Source of the DNA: Chengkuizengella marina
Lineage (GTDB): Bacteria; Bacillota; Bacilli; Paenibacillales; KCTC-33759
NCBI RefSeq assembly: GCF_009910845.1
Contig: NZ_SIJB01000023.1
Span: 62,001 to 126,000 of the forward strand
Direction: 5' to 3'
DNA: 64,000 bases
The position numbers and the translations under genes are program-made. Positions 28,132 through 36,318 of this stretch are shown in pieces (the stretch's first letter is position 1; each line of letters begins with the position of its first letter). The notes under the pieces are model-generated. The model worked only from the letters and a program-made list of their open reading frames with translations. It had not been told where the DNA came from and made no database searches.

Positions 28132-28404
28132 CATAGAAGAATTTGGTTTTTTCAATTGCCGTTTTGAAAGGTGGTATCACGTTCGCTGGTACTACCTGTG
28201 GTTATTTTCACCAGAAATACCAAACAAGTCTTAATAAGTCTCTTCCTGTCTACAAGATGAAAAATACCTAATTAATAAAAATCTCAAGATAGAGTCACTT
28301 ACGATCAATTTATTTCAAAATGGATTCTTTTTGGTTTACCATAAAATGGGAGTTTTCTACTACAATAAAGATTTTTGTATTTTTATTAATAAGAAAATTT
28401 TTTA
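28132..28404. other. Intergenic region after selO
   Basis: No gene, repeat or clear terminator is seen before the promoter at 28405. Confidence 0.4.
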
Positions 28405-28433
28405 TTGACATAAAAATGCAATAAAGTTATATG
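28405..28433 (+). promoter_or_regulatory. Sigma-A-type promoter
   Basis: A perfect TTGACA, 17 bases, TATATG, ending 31 bases before the GTG start of the membrane-protein gene. Confidence 0.7.
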
Positions 28434-28464
28434 TTATCACAAGTTAATAAAAAGGGGGCTAAAC

Positions 28465-29025
28465 GTGGATAAAAAAAAAGTAAGTCTGATTCATTGGTTT
28501 ATAAAATACGCATCATGGTCAAAAGTGATTCTACTTCTCACCGCATCACTAGTGATTTATTTTATCATGCTCAAGGTGACCATTCCAAAAGTTTCAAAAA
28601 TAGCAGATGGAATGAAAATATTTGATCTTATGCTTTTTGGATATGATGTTGACTACGCAATGAAATTATTAGAGGCTTTAGATGAAGAGGGAAGAAGCAT
28701 ATATTTGCTACAACAAATTCCTCTAGATTTAATTTTCCCAGGATTACTAGGGTGTTCAGGTGCGTTTTTAATCGTATGTATGACCCGAATTCATAAAAAA
28801 ATGAGTATAGCTCTAATTATTCCCTTAATTGCAGCGGTTTTTGATTATCTTGAAAATGTGTTCGTTGCTTATATGTTATTGAGGTATCCAGATGTGAATG
28901 CATTTACAATCAAAAGCTCAAGTTTTTTTACAATCGGAAAAACTGGTTTTACAGTTTTATTCTTTTCATTTGTTATCCTATATCTAGGATATATATTTCA
29001 TAATATTAATAAAAAACTAACGTAA
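28465..29025 (+). CDS. Four-helix membrane protein of unknown function
   Basis: I do not recognise a family. The 186-residue product has a basic N-terminus and about four membrane segments (roughly 20-40, 88-107, 112-131 and 155-176). The 45-88 region between helices one and two is probably outside the cell and contains KVTIPKVSKIADGMKIFDLM. It begins with GTG after AAAGGGGG and has a strong promoter of its own. It is convergent with the secreted isochorismatase-like gene, 12 bases away. Confidence 0.7.
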   Translation: MDKKKVSLIHWFIKYASWSKVILLLTASLVIYFIMLKVTIPKVSKIADGMKIFDLMLFGYDVDYAMKLLEALDEEGRSIYLLQQIPLDLIFPGLLGCSGAFLIVCMTRIHKKMSIALIIPLIAAVFDYLENVFVAYMLLRYPDVNAFTIKSSSFFTIGKTGFTVLFFSFVILYLGYIFHNINKKLT

Positions 29026-29037
29026 TTAATGATCTGA

Positions 29038-29799
29038 TTACTTTATCTTTTTTATTTTTTCTAGAGTTTCATCAGTACTCCACACATCATTCGCTATCAT
29101 TTTATAGTTAACTAAAGCCGATTGGTAACCATCCATTCCATCTATAGTAGCCCCTGCTGTAGCATCGTAAACGACGGCTACTTCAAATCCGTTTTCAATA
29201 AGCTCACGTAGATGTGACTCAACACACAGGTTCGCTGACATTCCTGCTAATATTACCTTAGATATGCCATGTTTTCTTAATTGTAAAACTAAATCATTCG
29301 ATTCAGGACCATAGATTTTATGAGGACTTACAATGATAGACTTTTCATTATTTATGTACGGTTTAAATTGATCAAGGAAATCTGCACCTGAACCAATGAA
29401 TCCTTCCATCGATAAAGGTCCTTTTCGTAAATACATCTTTGTATCATGCATTAATTTTTCTACTGGTCCTTCAAAGATCCAGTTTTGATCATAAGGAAAA
29501 TAATAATGTGGTGAAATAAAAGTTTGGATGTTATTTTGTTTTGCACTCTTCAGTAGTTTCTCCATGTTTTCAATGGTATGATTTGCTTTGACACTTTCTT
29601 TGACTAAATCCCAGGCAACACCATCATGACTTAGAAAGTCATTTTGTGGATCAGTAATTACGAGCGCAGTATGATCAAGATTAATCTCCATAAATGTACT
29701 TGTTAATGCACCTTCTTCTGCAAATGTAGGTACATTAACAATACTCATAAAGAGTAATAAGCAATAGAATAGTATAATAGTTTTTTTTACATTTTCCAT
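29038..29799 (-). CDS. Exported isochorismatase-family cysteine hydrolase
   Basis: Protein of 253 residues. A Sec signal peptide (MENVKKTIILFYCLLLFMSI, cleaved near TFA-EEG) precedes an isochorismatase-like domain: Asp in ALVITDPQNDF, Lys in YLRKGPLS, and catalytic Cys in GMSANLCVESH. Relatives hydrolyse amides or ethers (nicotinamidase, N-carbamoyl compounds, isochorismate). Export is unusual for this fold, which is normally cytoplasmic. The frame is open to 29898, but AGGAGGGAATCTTAT points to the ATG at 29799. The substrate is unknown. Confidence 0.8.
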   Translation of the reverse strand: MENVKKTIILFYCLLLFMSIVNVPTFAEEGALTSTFMEINLDHTALVITDPQNDFLSHDGVAWDLVKESVKANHTIENMEKLLKSAKQNNIQTFISPHYYFPYDQNWIFEGPVEKLMHDTKMYLRKGPLSMEGFIGSGADFLDQFKPYINNEKSIIVSPHKIYGPESNDLVLQLRKHGISKVILAGMSANLCVESHLRELIENGFEVAVVYDATAGATIDGMDGYQSALVNYKMIANDVWSTDETLEKIKKIK

Positions 29800-30025
29800 A
29801 TAAGATTCCCTCCTATATACATAGAGTTTATTAATTAAGAAGAAAGTATACATTATTCTTAATTCTTTCGTCCCAATCATCAAATATCTAATTTTCATAA
29901 AATATAATAAAATTTAGTAGAATTTCTATTAATTAAAAGGAAAGTGATCTACCTTCATAGAATTAGGTTAATTATTCCAACTAGATTTAGCAAACAACAA
30001 AGCTCATATTTTAGGAGGGATTGTA

Positions 30026-31081
30026 ATGATAAAGAATAGTATGATTTTGATGTTATGTTTAGTATTAATAGGTTCATTTTTTGGAACAGGTCAATTAGCA
30101 CAAGCAGTAGGAGAAGGTCCTAATTATAATGGAAATGAAACAATCAAAAATGAACGTCTTCACTCTTATGATGAAATGGTAAATTTCCTTGAAAAAGTGG
30201 AGAAAAGGTCTGATGAGATGACCCTTGAAGTATACGGACAATCCATAAAAGGAAGGGATTTATATTTAGCTAAGTTTGGAGAGGATGAAGATAATCCAAC
30301 AGTTCTATTCCTGACACAACAGCATGGAAATGAAGCACTTACAACAGAATCGGCACTTGAAATCATTAAATATTTAACAAATAACAGTAAGGGAGTAAAA
30401 GAAATTCTAGAGAATATAAACGTTTTAATTGCCCCACGCTTAAATGTGGATGGTGCAGAAGGAGATGTGAATTTTTCATTAGAGGATTACGTATCAGGAA
30501 CACATACACGATATAACGCAGATGGATTTGACTTAAATCGAGATCATGTAAATCGTAATCAACCTGAGACCAAAGCGCTTCACGAAAATGTGATTCAAAA
30601 GTACGAACCAGACTATATGATTGATTTCCATCATCAAGGTACACAAACAACACTAGGGGATACAGATGAATATGTATCTGGCTCCATTCTTTATCCTACG
30701 AATGAAGGGGTAGATCCTGATGTGAGAGAACGTTCTAAGCAATTAGGAGCCATTGTGTATAATGCAGTTGATGCAAAAGGATATGGTTTATTATCTAAGT
30801 ATCGTGGGGGAACCGCACCTACCATCAGCCGTAATGGTCTTGCTTTGGAATATGGGATTGCAACACTACTCTTTGAAATGAGAGGGATGGCAGATCATTA
30901 TTATGAACCATATGTTTTAGGTCAAAAAAGTAATGGGTATCTCATTCAACAAGGTGTGACGGCAATGAAAGCGGTACTTGAATCATTTGTAGATGGCTCC
31001 ATTGAAACTGTGGATACTTCCTTCTGGGATACACTTCCTGAGAGTGGATCTAAAGGAGAAGAGTTTGAAGATGAGCATTAA
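30026..31081 (+). CDS. Secreted M14-family zinc carboxypeptidase
   Basis: Protein of 351 residues with a signal peptide cut near AQA-VGE (residue 27). Zinc ligands are His100 and Glu103 in QQHGNEALT and a His at 202/203 in IDFHHQGTQT; the general-base Glu284 is in LLFEMRG. The RLNVDGAEG and GFDLNRDH segments are typical of M14 enzymes. The tail is short and acidic (SGSKGEEFEDEH). It removes C-terminal residues from peptides, or related bonds, outside the cell. ATG follows TAGGAGGG and a clear terminator follows the stop. Confidence 0.9.
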   Translation: MIKNSMILMLCLVLIGSFFGTGQLAQAVGEGPNYNGNETIKNERLHSYDEMVNFLEKVEKRSDEMTLEVYGQSIKGRDLYLAKFGEDEDNPTVLFLTQQHGNEALTTESALEIIKYLTNNSKGVKEILENINVLIAPRLNVDGAEGDVNFSLEDYVSGTHTRYNADGFDLNRDHVNRNQPETKALHENVIQKYEPDYMIDFHHQGTQTTLGDTDEYVSGSILYPTNEGVDPDVRERSKQLGAIVYNAVDAKGYGLLSKYRGGTAPTISRNGLALEYGIATLLFEMRGMADHYYEPYVLGQKSNGYLIQQGVTAMKAVLESFVDGSIETVDTSFWDTLPESGSKGEEFEDEH

Positions 31082-31117
31082 TGTATTATTAAAAAATGGA
31101 TGTGAGTGAAGATAAGT

Positions 31118-31149
31118 AAAAGCGGAGACTATAATAGTCTCCGCTTTTT
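31118..31149 (+). terminator. Intrinsic terminator after the carboxypeptidase gene
   Basis: AAAGCGGAGACTA pairs with TAGTCTCCGCTTT, followed by T residues. Confidence 0.9.
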
Positions 31150-31164
31150 GGTTCATTTTTTATC

Positions 31165-31398
31165 TCAGTATTTTTTTACTTTTGCATGTACACAACCTTT
31201 TAAATTTTTATTTATTATAATTTTGTGATCTCTTTTAAGTTTATAACGTGTTTTCTTTCCTTTTATACATCTTTTTTTAATCAATGCTCTATAACCTGCC
31301 GGGAATTGTTCGTTTACAAATAACACGTCTTCAGCAAATCCCCTTTGTTCTGGTGTTACATCAGGTAAATTGTTTATTGGAAATAGTTTCTTTTTAAT
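31165..31398 (-). pseudogene. Orphan 77-codon coding fragment without a start codon
   Basis: An open minus-strand frame with protein-like composition runs from just after an in-frame stop, around LPDVTPEQRGFAEDVLFVNE and AGYRALIKKRC, to a basic C-terminus ending GCVHAKVKKY. There is no ATG, GTG or TTG at its head and no ribosome site; the nearest in-frame GTG is 24 codons in. I read it as the 3' remnant of a broken gene. I do not recognise the family. Its 5' edge ends next to the ECF promoter at 31403. Confidence 0.45.
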
Positions 31399-31402
31399 TT
31401 AT

Positions 31403-31430
31403 TGTCACAAATCATTTTATGACGGTTTCT
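31403..31430 (+). promoter_or_regulatory. Autoregulatory ECF promoter, copy 1
   Basis: TGTCA, 15 bases, CGGTTTCT. The same motif at the same spacing precedes two more genes of this locus (33516 and 35016). It lies 99 bases before the start of the ECF sigma gene, as expected for a self-controlled ECF regulon. Confidence 0.7.
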
Positions 31431-31529
31431 TTATGATGACTGATTAAATAGTTATAGTCCAGGAGATCCTTTATTGAAAGGAATAATTATTAATTGATTT
31501 TTAATTCAACTATAGAAAAGGTGGGAGTA

Positions 31530-32036
31530 GTGACAAAGGAACAACAGTTTAAGCAAATTTTTAAAGCTAACTATTCTCTGGTTGTAAATAAAATTAATCA
31601 AATTTTATGTGATAGAGCAATCGCTGAGGACCTTGCTCAGGATGTGTTTATGCAACTATATAATACCAAATGGAACGAGATAGAAAACATATCTGCATGG
31701 TTAAGAAAATCAGCAACCTATGCATCATACAATCATATTCGCTCGGAGAAGAGGGAATCGGAACGAATCAAAAAAGAATCAACGAGTATACAGGAATCAA
31801 TTGCTTCCTCTGAAGATCAATTTCTGCATAAGGATGAAGTCTCCAATGTACAAGCTATTCTTGAAACGATGGATGATCGAGAGAGAAATTTATTATTAAT
31901 GAAATACTCTGGTTTTAGCTATAAAGAGGTTGCTCATACTCTAGGAATTACCCAGACTTCTGTAGGGAAGCTGCTCTCAAGAGCAAGAAATAAGTTTAGT
32001 GATTTATATGAGCAGGCAAGGGGGGGAGAATTATGA
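31530..32036 (+). CDS. ECF-family RNA polymerase sigma factor
   Basis: Protein of 168 residues with sigma-70 region 2 (AIAEDLAQDVFMQLYNTKW, then WLRKSATYASYNHIRSEKR) and region 4 (DDRERNLLLMKYSGFSYKEV, GITQTSVGKLLSRARNKF). It directs RNA polymerase to a small regulon; the predicted promoter is TGTCA-N15-YGGTTTCT. The frame opens at 31494, but AAAGGTGGGAG points to GTG 31530. The stop overlaps the start of the anti-sigma gene by four bases (ATGA), so the pair is translationally coupled. Confidence 0.9.
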   Translation: MTKEQQFKQIFKANYSLVVNKINQILCDRAIAEDLAQDVFMQLYNTKWNEIENISAWLRKSATYASYNHIRSEKRESERIKKESTSIQESIASSEDQFLHKDEVSNVQAILETMDDRERNLLLMKYSGFSYKEVAHTLGITQTSVGKLLSRARNKFSDLYEQARGGEL

Positions 32037-33199
32037 AGTGTTACAACGAGCAATTTTTACAGTCCTATTTAGACAACGAATTAAATGGCGTTCAACGTAA
32101 ACAATTTGAATTACATTTAAGCACTTGTAATCGATGTAAGCATGAATTAGAAGAACTACATTCTTTTAATGAATGGATGAAGGACAATATCGAGAAGAAC
32201 TCACCTCAAATTAAATTTGAAAAAGAAGATATTGAAGTAGCATGGAAACATTTTGAAGAGAAATTAGCTGAGCAATCACAAATAAAAAAACAGGAGAAGA
32301 TTGTTCCTATAGAAAAGAATGTTGCGAATAAGAAAAGAAAATCGATGACTTTTTATAAAAAATGGGTGATGGTTGCTTCTTTCATTGTTATAGCAACAAG
32401 TGTGTTAGCTATTCCTCAAATTAATTCAGGAGCAAAAGGCTTTTTCTCATATATACAAGAGAATTTATTGGATTATACTCTTGAGTATGATATGGAATCA
32501 AAGGTGATACGAGATGTAGCAGGTAATCTTGTTGTTTATTTTAAAGAAGACCAAATTTATGATGCGTATGATAATCCAATCACTGTAGAAGAATATAAAC
32601 AAATTATTGCAAGTTATAGTGGTATCGATATTCCATACAATGAGAATGACTTTACATTGTATGACGATGCGCTGATTAGAGGGATAGATATCAATGGTAA
32701 ATCTGAAGCAGAGATTTGTAAGGCTGTTGAAAAAGACAAAATGATCTCATTGATTAAATTTGAAGCTGAACGCATTGGTATGGAGATAGAAGGAGAAACC
32801 GAGTCAGAGTTAAGGAATGATTTTAGTGTGAAATTAGAAGGTGCTGTGAGTGAAACGATTCAAAATGGGATTAAAAACTTGAAAGAAGCTTACCAACTTG
32901 ATCCCGAAATTTACCAAAATATAGGGTTAGATTTAACAAATAAAACAGATGAACAAATAAAAATAGAAATGTATGAACTTCTTATGAATGGGAGTATAGA
33001 TATACCATACTTTAATCAAGATGATTTAGAAGATCAAATGAATGTAACTACACCAGCCCAAAAGGTTGCTGCAATGTTTTTTGGATATGATGTTTTACAT
33101 GCGGATAATATGTTAACTGAAGCAAAAGAACTAGGTCTTGATATTAATGGTTTGATTATTTCTGAAATATCAGATTTAGTGTACCAAACAAAAGAATAA
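32033..33199 (+). CDS. Transmembrane anti-sigma factor with zinc-finger ZAS domain and large ectodomain
   Basis: Protein of 388 residues. The N-terminal anti-sigma zinc finger has His28, Cys32 and Cys35 (HLSTCNRC). One membrane helix covers about 111-128 (VMVASFIVIATSVLA). The ectodomain (129-388) begins with a segment, KVIRDVAGNLVVYF, that matches KVIHDIAGNIIIQF in the secreted protein encoded at 33594. It contains four copies of a short motif like RGIDINGKSEAEICKAV, IGMEIEGETESEL, IGLDLTNKTDEQIKIEMYE and LGLDINGLIISEI. It holds the sigma factor at the membrane until an external signal releases it; the ectodomain is the likely sensor. Confidence 0.88.
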   Translation: MKCYNEQFLQSYLDNELNGVQRKQFELHLSTCNRCKHELEELHSFNEWMKDNIEKNSPQIKFEKEDIEVAWKHFEEKLAEQSQIKKQEKIVPIEKNVANKKRKSMTFYKKWVMVASFIVIATSVLAIPQINSGAKGFFSYIQENLLDYTLEYDMESKVIRDVAGNLVVYFKEDQIYDAYDNPITVEEYKQIIASYSGIDIPYNENDFTLYDDALIRGIDINGKSEAEICKAVEKDKMISLIKFEAERIGMEIEGETESELRNDFSVKLEGAVSETIQNGIKNLKEAYQLDPEIYQNIGLDLTNKTDEQIKIEMYELLMNGSIDIPYFNQDDLEDQMNVTTPAQKVAAMFFGYDVLHADNMLTEAKELGLDINGLIISEISDLVYQTKE

Positions 33200-33231
33200 A
33201 AATTAGAAATTAGAACGATGAATTGTTTTTC

Positions 33232-33268
33232 AAAATGACTAGGGACTTAAAATCTCCCTAGTCATTTT
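33232..33268 (+). terminator. Intrinsic terminator after the anti-sigma gene
   Basis: AAAATGACTAGGGA pairs perfectly with TCCCTAGTCATTTT around a 9-base loop. Confidence 0.85.
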
Positions 33269-33310
33269 AATATTATAAGCAAGCATTACTTTCCATCTTG
33301 ATCAATACTA

Positions 33311-33336
33311 CGAAGCTTAGCTTCACTTTTGTGGGT
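33311..33336 (+). repeat. Dispersed repeat, partial copy (CGAAG..CTTCACTTTTGTGGGT)
   Basis: CGAAGcttagCTTCAC followed by TTTTGTGGGT; the same string with one short variable stretch occurs at 39311-39336. See the longer copy there. Confidence 0.5.
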
Positions 33337-33430
33337 TGTGTTACTTATATTTCCACTTATCATTCATAAGAGAATCAGTTATGATATGGTTGTCTCGCTT
33401 GAGAAGTTGACCTGATACTTGTAATGAATA

Positions 33431-33463
33431 AATCTTCTAGGCATCTCTCATAGGAGATTTTTT
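33431..33463 (+). terminator. Orphan terminator in the gap before the secreted paralogue
   Basis: AATCTTCTA pairs with TAGGAGATT (one G-T pair) around an 11-base loop, then TTTT. No gene lies between the anti-sigma terminator and this one, so it could end a short untranslated RNA (33270-33460) or act as insulation. Confidence 0.6.
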
Positions 33464-33515
33464 CTTATTCAAAAATAAATTGAACTGGACTTTTTAAAAA
33501 AGTTTTTTTATGTGG

Positions 33516-33543
33516 TGTCACAAAAAATGATCGATTGGTTTCT
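33516..33543 (+). promoter_or_regulatory. ECF promoter, copy 2
   Basis: TGTCA, 15 bases, TGGTTTCT, ending 50 bases before the ATG of the secreted protein. Same spacing as at 31403 and 35016. Confidence 0.7.
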
Positions 33544-33593
33544 ATAAGGTGAACATACAAAAAACAGAAAAAACAAAAGGAGAGAAAGAAGAT

Positions 33594-34610
33594 ATGAAAG
33601 GTAAAAAAATCGTAGCAGCAACAGCATTATCAGCATTAATCATAGGGGGAGCATTTTCCTATGCAAATACTTCAAATGAACCCATTCAACCACCAGAAGT
33701 AGGAGTTATAGGACAAGAACAAGTTAAAAAGGTAGATGTCCCACTAGATACTTTTAAACAATATGGAATAACTTTTGATTTAGATAGAAAAGTGATTCAT
33801 GACATAGCAGGAAATATCATCATTCAATTTAAAGATGGAGAGTCCTATGATGTTAATGGAGATATGGTAACTTATGATGAGTTCAGAGAAATTATAAAAC
33901 AGTACAAAGGCATGGGTGTTCACTCTACTGATCCTAATGCATCTATTTTAGAAGTTGATGCACTTATGGCAGGAGTGAATCCAGAAGGGAAAACAAACAA
34001 GGAGATTTTAGAAGAGATTAGACCGATGCACGAATTGACTCAATTAAAATATGAAGCAGAAACGATGGGAATGGATATCTCAGATCTAAGCGATGAAGAG
34101 GTAAAAGCTAAGGTAGATCAAGAGAGGGAAGTTTTTATTCAAAATTCAATTGAAGAAAGTATAGAACAATTGAAATTAGCTTATCAACTTGATGCAAAAG
34201 CATATCAAGAAGCTGGTATTGATTTAACAGATAAAACGGATGAAGAGATTAAAACAATGGTTTATGAAATGTATGAGAATCCAAGTATACGTATACCTGC
34301 TCAAGATGGGTGGTTTGCAAATGTAGATAAAGTTTCTACTCAAATATTAAATATGTTTTTTGATCTAATTTTAATAGAGGGAGATAAAACATTATCCAAA
34401 GCAAAAGAATTAGGTGTAGATACTAAAGGACATGATATTGGCAGTATTTCAACTATAAATTATAGCATGGAAAAGGCAATTGAGATGGGAATGGACATTG
34501 AAGGCAAAACAAGTGATGAAGTAACTGATATGGTACAGGAAGAATTGAGGAAGAAACATATGGAAGAAACTGGGCAAACAGAAGAGGAATACTATGCAGA
34601 TCGTCCATAA
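33594..34610 (+). CDS. Secreted protein homologous to the anti-sigma ectodomain
   Basis: Protein of 338 residues with a signal peptide (MKGKKIVAATALSALIIGGA, cut near SYA-NTS). The mature part resembles the anti-sigma ectodomain: FDLDRKVIHDIAGNIIIQF near the start, and five repeat motifs AGVNPEGKTNKEI, MGMDISDLSDEEV, AGIDLTDKTDEEIKTMVYE, LGVDTKGHDIGSI and MGMDIEGKTSDEV. The protein family is not one I can name. The frame is open from 33549, but that lies at the predicted transcription start; ATG 33594 follows AAAGGAGAG. Being under the sigma factor's promoter motif, it may feed back on the anti-sigma sensor, for example as a decoy or partner; that role is inference. Confidence 0.75.
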   Translation: MKGKKIVAATALSALIIGGAFSYANTSNEPIQPPEVGVIGQEQVKKVDVPLDTFKQYGITFDLDRKVIHDIAGNIIIQFKDGESYDVNGDMVTYDEFREIIKQYKGMGVHSTDPNASILEVDALMAGVNPEGKTNKEILEEIRPMHELTQLKYEAETMGMDISDLSDEEVKAKVDQEREVFIQNSIEESIEQLKLAYQLDAKAYQEAGIDLTDKTDEEIKTMVYEMYENPSIRIPAQDGWFANVDKVSTQILNMFFDLILIEGDKTLSKAKELGVDTKGHDIGSISTINYSMEKAIEMGMDIEGKTSDEVTDMVQEELRKKHMEETGQTEEEYYADRP

Positions 34611-34630
34611 ATTATCGATTTTGTGAAAAG

Positions 34631-34680
34631 GGCTGTCTAGGAAGTAAGCGAAAGCTGACTTTCTGGCAGCTTCTTTTTTA
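34631..34680 (+). terminator. Terminator after the secreted paralogue
   Basis: An imperfect hairpin (GCTGTCT...AAGT with ACTT...GGCAGC) followed by TTCTTTTTT. Confidence 0.6.
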
Positions 34681-35015
34681 TAACTTAAGAATTTATAAGT
34701 TTCACTGTTTCAATAAAAACTACCTCTATTAAAAGTGACAACCTCTCTCTGAGAGCTCAGATAGGGCTTTGTTTCATGTTACTCATTCAAATAACACCAA
34801 AGTAAAAGGAACTGACAGGTTCATTGAAGAACCATTTTTGAAGAAATAACAAGCGAAAATAAAATAGCTACCATGAGACTGGAGAAAAAATGCAATATTT
34901 TTCTTCAGTTTCTTTACTTTCTTAAGAATTTAAATTTCTTTAGTTTTGTTTTATAAATTAATTTTGATCTTAGATAGAGCTTGCTTTCACCAATTTAATA
35001 AAAATTTTTATTGAA
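34681..35015. other. Intergenic region with a small hairpin
   Basis: No gene. A near-perfect stem-loop lies at 34879-34911 (CTGGAGAAAAA with TTTTTCTTCAG); its role is unknown. Confidence 0.4.
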
Positions 35016-35043
35016 TGTCATATTAGTGAATGTTGCGGTTTCT
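35016..35043 (+). promoter_or_regulatory. ECF promoter, copy 3
   Basis: TGTCA, 15 bases, CGGTTTCT, ending 35 bases before the ATG of the membrane-anchored protein. It matches the copies at 31403 and 33516 in sequence and spacing. Confidence 0.7.
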
Positions 35044-35078
35044 AAATAGTAGAAGGAAAATATGAAAGGGAGTGTCAA

Positions 35079-35891
35079 ATGATGAAAACCAATAAATATA
35101 TAATGATACTAATGGTTGCAACACTTTTAATAATAGGGTGCCTCTTTATTATAAAAATAACAGGTGATTTGGAACGTATTTTTGCAATTGAGCTGACTAA
35201 GCCGCAAATTACTACAAACAATGAGAGTTACACTATTCAGGATCAACAACATAACAGCGTAACGAATAGTAATATCGTATTAGCTTCCTATGGATCTAAT
35301 AAACAAGGTTTTATGAAGAAAGCAAAATCTCAAGCTGAGTTCAATCAAATACAGTATAAGGACTTTACATTTGGTCATCCTATAGTGAATCATATTTTAT
35401 TTAAAGATTCAAACGAAGGCAGGCTTATCTTAACCGATAAAGAAACAAATCGTTCTGTGGAAGTGGCTTTAGATATTTATAAGAAATATTCATTAGCACA
35501 TCTAATTGAAATGCTATTTGTTGTAGAGAATCCAACGGGAGAGAAAAAAGAGTTGATGAAAGCGGCTAAAAAGTTCTATTCTGTTGTCTATTTCGATCCA
35601 TGGGAAGATTTATATAAAGAAATACATCAACATAATATTGACACAACAGAAAAGACTTTTCTAGAAGTATGGAGAGAAGTGTTTAATTATCCAATATATA
35701 GTGAAGGTCAAGATCTCATTGGTTATAGAGCAGGACAATTTGGAATTAATACGCAAGGGAAATCATTTCAATCAATAAAAGAAGAAGTAATGAAGTATGA
35801 TGAAACGATAAGATTGGTCGAAGATAGCAAGAATATGATTTTCGACCCTAATTGGTTGATAGAGGAAGAAAAATGGTGGATTAGTAAATAG
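35079..35891 (+). CDS. Membrane-anchored exported protein of the ECF regulon
   Basis: Protein of 270 residues, family not recognised. The N-terminus (YIMILMVATLLIIGCLFIIK) is a signal anchor; IIGC is a poor lipobox and the helix continues past the Cys, so a membrane anchor is more likely than a lipoprotein. The outer part is mixed alpha/beta and has one copy of the locus repeat motif, FGINTQGKSFQSIKEEV, near the C-terminus. ATG follows AAAGGGAG. The matching promoter places it in the same ECF regulon as the sigma, anti-sigma and secreted paralogue. Confidence 0.7.
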   Translation: MMKTNKYIMILMVATLLIIGCLFIIKITGDLERIFAIELTKPQITTNNESYTIQDQQHNSVTNSNIVLASYGSNKQGFMKKAKSQAEFNQIQYKDFTFGHPIVNHILFKDSNEGRLILTDKETNRSVEVALDIYKKYSLAHLIEMLFVVENPTGEKKELMKAAKKFYSVVYFDPWEDLYKEIHQHNIDTTEKTFLEVWREVFNYPIYSEGQDLIGYRAGQFGINTQGKSFQSIKEEVMKYDETIRLVEDSKNMIFDPNWLIEEEKWWISK

Positions 35892-36318
35892 TATATCTTA
35901 ATCTAAACCAAGTATGATATTGAAGTAATGCTTTCTGTTTTCTATTAGTTATCTCTATATTATTTATTGGTTTATTTATTCAAAAAATCATGTTAAAACA
36001 TTAAAATAACATTAAAATAACTTTAATAAAATATTAAAAAAAAATTAAGATTTTCTTTATATTTAAGTATGTCAACCCTGAATTTCTACCAATAGTTTCA
36101 TATATTATATGATTTTGGTTGGAAATCGCTTGCATTAGATAATAATTTGATAGCTTGCTAACCATTGATATATTAACGTTTGCTAAGAATATATAGAATA
36201 TAGTATAACTGACTAATTTCGATGATGGAAGATTCCTCCTCTAATACCCTCAAAAACCTATGTTATAGTATAGGTGCAAGAGAAAAAAACAAACCAAAAC
36301 CAGGGGGAATTTATCATC
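35892..36318. other. AT-rich gap before the CAP-domain gene
   Basis: Near-repeats of the type AACATTAAAAT lie at 35993-36030 and a 5-bp palindrome CCTAT/ATAGG lies at about 36256-36272. No gene is visible; the promoter of the next gene was not pinned down. Confidence 0.4.

Noticed and set aside
27455-28234. Several 60-110 codon frames on both strands within and after selO
   Set aside because: Shadows caused by the higher GC of selO; no ribosome sites and no family features.
35993-36030. AT-rich near-repeats as a CRISPR or origin-type iteron array
   Set aside because: Units are short, degenerate and low-complexity, with no spacers, DnaA boxes or replication gene nearby.
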